Part shown: positions 61,037-64,000 of the stretch, piece after piece
How the letters are laid out: each line of letters begins with the position of its first letter
Numbering within the stretch: position 1 is the stretch's first letter
Assembly (NCBI RefSeq): GCF_026342835.1
Contig: NZ_JAPEMI010000001.1
Coordinates: 4,222,501-4,286,500, forward strand
Direction: 5' to 3'
DNA: 64,000 bases
From: Streptomyces sp. NBC_00154
Lineage (GTDB): Bacteria; Actinomycetota; Actinomycetes; Streptomycetales; Streptomycetaceae
Position numbers and translations under genes: made by a program
Notes under the pieces: model-generated
Seen by the model: the letters and a program-made list of their open reading frames with translations, nothing else
What the model was told of the DNA's origin: nothing
The model's database searches: none

Positions 61037-61564
61037 ATGCCTGAATTGCAGCTCCTTCGCCTCGACCACGCCCCGGCCCTTCTTGCGTTCGAGCAGGAGA
61101 ACCGGGACTACTTCGCCGCGTCGATTTCCGATCGTGGTGACGACTACTTCGCCCACTTCGATGTGCGGCACCACGATCTGCTCGCAGAACAGGCTGCGGG
61201 GCAGCGCTTCTTCCATCTGTTGGTGGATGGCAGCGGTGCGGTGCACGGGCGGGTCAACCTGGCCGATGTGGCGGACGGTTCGGCCGAGCTCGGCTATCGG
61301 ATCGCCGAGAAGAGCGCCGGGCAGGGGCTGGCCACGGCCGCCGTCCGTGAGGTCTGCGGCCTTGCCGCCGCGGAGTACGGTCTGACCACGCTGCGGGCCG
61401 TCACGACCCTCGACAACGCCGGGTCGCGAGCGGTGCTGGCCCGTACAGGATTCGTACCCACCGGTGAGATCCGGCTCGACGGCCGCCCGGGCCTTCGCTT
61501 CGTACGGGATCTGCGGGAAGCCGGGGACCCGGTCAGCACCGACCGGGTGTCCCGGCGCCCGTAG
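61037..61564 (+). CDS. GNAT-family N-acetyltransferase
   Basis: This 175-aa RimJ/RimL-type acetyltransferase has AELGYRIAEKSAGQGLATAAV holding the acetyl-CoA loop, then TLDNAGSRAVLARTGFVPTG as the C-terminal strand-helix. The ATG at 61037 is chosen by family length; the frame is open from 60866 through the hairpin. No clear SD. The target is unknown. Confidence 0.8.
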   Translation: MPELQLLRLDHAPALLAFEQENRDYFAASISDRGDDYFAHFDVRHHDLLAEQAAGQRFFHLLVDGSGAVHGRVNLADVADGSAELGYRIAEKSAGQGLATAAVREVCGLAAAEYGLTTLRAVTTLDNAGSRAVLARTGFVPTGEIRLDGRPGLRFVRDLREAGDPVSTDRVSRRP

Positions 61565-61656
61565 CAGCGCGGGGGCCCGGGAGCCGCGGGGGTGCCCCGC
61601 CGTCCGCCGTGCAAGACACCCGGCACGCTGCGCACACCTGACGGCACAATGGGTTC

Positions 61657-62436
61657 ATGCCGATACCCAGCCGTGCCGCTCTCGTCGAACACCTCGTCCG
61701 TACGCGTATCGCCGGAGATGTCGCCACACCCCGTGACAACAACCTCTCCCACTACCGCAGGCTCGCCAACGGCGATCGCCACTACTGGCTGGGTCTGGAG
61801 CTCGGCAACCGGTGGGCCGATGAGCAGGATGTGCTCGCCGTCATGGCCGAGCGCTGTGGGGTCAGTGACGACCCGGAGCACCGGTACGGACAGGACACCA
61901 TCGATCCGGAGCTGACGGTCGACGCGCTGGAGCGGATGGCGGCCCGGCTGCGCAAGGCGGCTGCCGGCTCGGAGCGGGTGCTGTTCGCGACCGGGCATCC
62001 GGGTGGGCTGCTGGATGTGCACCGGCAGACCGCGGATGCGTTGCGGGCCGCCGGGTGCGAGATCATGCGGATTCCGTCCGGGCTGGTGGCGGACGAGGGC
62101 ATGGTCTTCCAGTTCGCCGATGTGGCCGTGATGGAGCGCGGGGCGACGCTGTGGCACACGCACTCCCCGGCGCCGATGGCGGCCGTCCTGGACGGTCTGG
62201 AGCGCGAGGGGCGGCCGATGCCGGATCTGGTCGTCGCCGATCACGGGTGGGCGGGTTGCGCCGGACAGCGGGGGCTCGACTCGGTCGGGTACGCGGACTG
62301 CAATGACCCGGCGCTCTTCCTCGGGGAGGCGGAGGGCACCCTTCAGGTCGTCGTGCCGTTGGACGACCATGTCCTGGACCCGCGGTTCTACGACCCGATG
62401 ACGGACTATCTGCTGGATGCGGCCGGGCTGATCTGA
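61657..62436 (+). CDS. Conserved protein, annotated elsewhere as phosphatase
   Basis: This 259-aa protein has clear conserved blocks but no classical catalytic motif that I can name: ATPRDNNLSHYRRLANG, FATGHPGGLLDVHRQTADAL, SGLVADEGMVFQFADVAVM, LWHTHSPAPM and VADHGWAGCAGQRGLDSVG. The His, Asp and Gly clusters suggest a metal-dependent hydrolase. Related Streptomyces proteins are often labelled phosphatase (recollection). It is cytosolic. Confidence 0.6.
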   Translation: MPIPSRAALVEHLVRTRIAGDVATPRDNNLSHYRRLANGDRHYWLGLELGNRWADEQDVLAVMAERCGVSDDPEHRYGQDTIDPELTVDALERMAARLRKAAAGSERVLFATGHPGGLLDVHRQTADALRAAGCEIMRIPSGLVADEGMVFQFADVAVMERGATLWHTHSPAPMAAVLDGLEREGRPMPDLVVADHGWAGCAGQRGLDSVGYADCNDPALFLGEAEGTLQVVVPLDDHVLDPRFYDPMTDYLLDAAGLI

Positions 62437-62449
62437 GCGCCCGTCGCCC

Positions 62450-63442
62450 TCAGGCGTCGGGCGGGTCCGAGCCGGCGGCCCCGCGCCGTACGACCAGCCC
62501 CAGCCCCGGCGTCGGGTCCAGATACACCCGGCGGATCGCCGGATACCGTTCCTGCAGCTGCTCCTCGGCCTCCTCGCACGCCCACTCGATCTGCGCCGCG
62601 GTCGACGCGTCCCGGAAGTCGATCTTCGCGGCGACGAGGATTTCCGTCGGTCCCTGGATCAGGGTGGTGAGCTCCAGGACCTCGATGATGTGCGGTACGG
62701 AGAGAAGCTCCTCGCGGATCCCGGCCCGCATCGCCTTCGGCACCGGGCGGCCGATCAGCAGTTGGGCGTTGGACCGGCCCAGCACCCAGGCCACGTACAC
62801 CAGCAGTGCGCCGATCAGGAGGGACGCGACGCCGTCCCAGACGCCGGAGCCGGAGAGCTGGCCGCCGAGCAGGCCGCCCGCGGCGAGGACCAGGCCGGCC
62901 AGGGCCGCCGAGTCCTCCATCACGACCGCCTTGACCGCGGTGTCGGGGGTGTGGCGCAAGTAGTGGGTGGTGGGTGCGCCCAGACGGGCGGCCTCGCCGC
63001 GGACCTGGCGCAGGCCCGTGCGCAGGGAGAAGCCCTCCAGGAGGAAGGCCACGGCCAGCACGATGTACGAGATCAGCGGGTCGCCGAGTTCCTCGCCCTG
63101 GACGAGGGTGTGGATGCCGTCGTAGAAGGCGAACACCGCGCCGCCGACGAACGTGGCGACCGAGGCGAGCAGCGCCCAGATGTAGCGCTCCGGGCCGTAG
63201 CCCAGCGGGTGTTCCTCGTCGGCGGGCTTCTCGCTGCGCTTGAGCGCGGTGAGCAGCAGGACCTCGGTGACCGTGTCGGCGACCGAGTGCGCCGCCTCGG
63301 AGAGCATCGCGCTCGATCCGCTGATCAGCCCCGCGACCGCCTTCGCCACGGCGATACCGAGGTTGGCGACCGCCGCGACGACGACCGTGAACGTGGACTC
63401 CCCACCAGGCGCGCTGTTGTCGATGCTGTTCTCGGCGCTCAT
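62450..63442 (-). CDS. Cation diffusion facilitator transporter
   Basis: This 330-aa CDF exporter handles divalent metal ions. TM helices start at ~17; the signature region SGSSAMLSEAAHSVADTVTEV lies in TM1-2 (this family version has S-AH-D instead of the H-D/D-D site of zinc transporters), and VMEDSAALAGLVLA is in TM5 with the second Asp. A cytosolic domain with EWACEEAEEQLQERYP ends the chain. The substrate could be Zn, Co, Fe or Mn. The gene runs convergent to the preceding gene with 13 bp between stops. The start at 63442 lacks a good SD. Confidence 0.85.
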   Translation of the reverse strand: MSAENSIDNSAPGGESTFTVVVAAVANLGIAVAKAVAGLISGSSAMLSEAAHSVADTVTEVLLLTALKRSEKPADEEHPLGYGPERYIWALLASVATFVGGAVFAFYDGIHTLVQGEELGDPLISYIVLAVAFLLEGFSLRTGLRQVRGEAARLGAPTTHYLRHTPDTAVKAVVMEDSAALAGLVLAAGGLLGGQLSGSGVWDGVASLLIGALLVYVAWVLGRSNAQLLIGRPVPKAMRAGIREELLSVPHIIEVLELTTLIQGPTEILVAAKIDFRDASTAAQIEWACEEAEEQLQERYPAIRRVYLDPTPGLGLVVRRGAAGSDPPDA

Positions 63443-63480
63443 GGTGGGGAGTATCCATGACGGGGCGGGCCGTGGCCTGT

Positions 63481-64000
63481 TCAGTCCCGCGGGACCCGGA
63501 CCACGCCCTCCTGGATGACGGTGATCGCCAGCCGGCCGTCCTGCGTGTAGATACGGGCCTGACCGAGTCCGCGCCCGCCGGACGCGGACGGCGACTCCTG
63601 GTCGTACAGCAGCCATTCGTCGGCCCGGAACGGCCGGTGGAACCACATCGCGTGGTCCAGGCTCGCGCCGACCACGTCGCCGACCGCCCAGCCGCCGCGC
63701 CCGTGCGCGAGCAGCACCGAGTCGAGCAGCGTCATGTCGGAGACGTACGTGGCCATGCAGACGTGCAGCAGCGGGTCGTCCGCGAGTTTGCCGTTGGTGC
63801 GGAACCACACCTGGGAGCGGGGCTCCTGCGGTGTGCCGACGTTGGCGAACGGCGGGGCGTCGACATAGCGCAGGTCGACCGCAGCCCGCGCCTCCAGCAG
63901 CCGGTCCATGACACCCGGGTCGGTGAACGCGTCCGCGTACCGCGGGAGCATCTGTTCAGCCGTGGGCAGCGTCTCCGGGTCGGGAGCGGGCGGCATGTCC
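63481..64000 (-). CDS. Acyl-CoA thioesterase II (TesB type), C-terminal part
   Basis: About 172 residues of a double-hotdog thioesterase that hydrolyses acyl-CoA. Visible are RYVDAPPFANVGTPQ, VWFRTNGKLADDPLLHVCMA, YVSDMTLLDSVL (Asp of the Asp-Gln-Thr site), SLDHAMWFHRPFRADEWLLYDQESPSA and GRGLGQARIYTQDGRLAITVIQEG with the Gln. The frame continues past base 64000, where the N-terminal hotdog should lie; typical length is about 290 residues. It starts upstream of the CDF gene, 38 bp away on the same strand. Confidence 0.88.
   Translation of the reverse strand, partial: DMPPAPDPETLPTAEQMLPRYADAFTDPGVMDRLLEARAAVDLRYVDAPPFANVGTPQEPRSQVWFRTNGKLADDPLLHVCMATYVSDMTLLDSVLLAHGRGGWAVGDVVGASLDHAMWFHRPFRADEWLLYDQESPSASGGRGLGQARIYTQDGRLAITVIQEGVVRVPRD

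Overview
The window is high-GC actinomycete DNA of Streptomyces type. Reasons: very high third-position GC, GTG/TTG starts, AdpA with an in-frame TTA codon, a desferrioxamine desABCD locus, a cebEFG-bglC/cebR cellobiose locus, and a DasR-like site before a secreted hexosaminidase. From memory, the order adpA-orn-ceb, glmS-hexosaminidase-des-acc and the GGDEF/EAL gene matches the SCO2770-SCO2820 part of S. coelicolor, running in reverse. It looks like chromosomal core with accessory inserts. I see no integrase, transposase, prophage or CRISPR array.

Layout. 1-3.2 kb: the 3' part of a fatty acyl-CoA synthetase, a DHA2-type efflux pump, tRNA-Lys with a very long terminator hairpin, and a decayed histidine-kinase end. 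3.2-10.6 kb: an IclR regulator, an Ehu-type (ectoine-like) amino-acid ABC importer ehuBCDA, a D-2-hydroxyacid dehydrogenase, a maleate-isomerase/EutA-like protein and an LLM flavin oxidoreductase, plausibly one uptake and catabolism cluster. 10.7-15.2 kb: a PAS-GGDEF-EAL c-di-GMP enzyme, a secreted M6 metalloprotease, a second identical tRNA-Lys and a primase-like hypothetical protein. 15.4-20.9 kb: a small hypothetical protein and a tight operon of a RecB/Cas4-type Fe-S nuclease, a 535-aa protein of unknown function and an Upf1/Dna2-like helicase, behind a PAP2 membrane phosphatase. This operon is the best candidate for an undescribed system.

21-29.4 kb: a histidine phosphatase, an HTH-TPR regulator, a spermidine-synthase-like methyltransferase, a membrane-anchored protein divergent from a two-component system, and a CBM2-GH18 chitinase. 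29.4-36.8 kb: a leuA 3' fragment, then cebE-cebF-cebG-bglC and cebR with three CebR operators. 36.9-41.2 kb: tRNA-His, orn, adpA with a nearly 1-kb upstream region, a universal stress protein and a YaaH-family membrane protein. 41.3-45.4 kb: glmS, a small hypothetical gene and a GH20 hexosaminidase (amino-sugar metabolism). 45.5-52.8 kb: desferrioxamine biosynthesis desABCD, a siderophore reductase and the desE-type binding lipoprotein, with two DmdR1/IdeR iron boxes.

52.8-60.5 kb: a small hypothetical gene and a GNAT gene, then a leucine/acyl-CoA catabolic operon (accD1-accA1-hmgL-acdH) divergent from its likely TetR repressor across two operator repeats. 60.5-64 kb: a small membrane protein, a GNAT, a conserved protein often called a phosphatase, a cation diffusion facilitator and the truncated start of a TesB-type thioesterase gene.

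A short palindromic repeat family recurs downstream of genes at four places, mostly between convergent genes. Start codons were chosen by Shine-Dalgarno position and family length. Family names rest on motif recognition, not on database searches.
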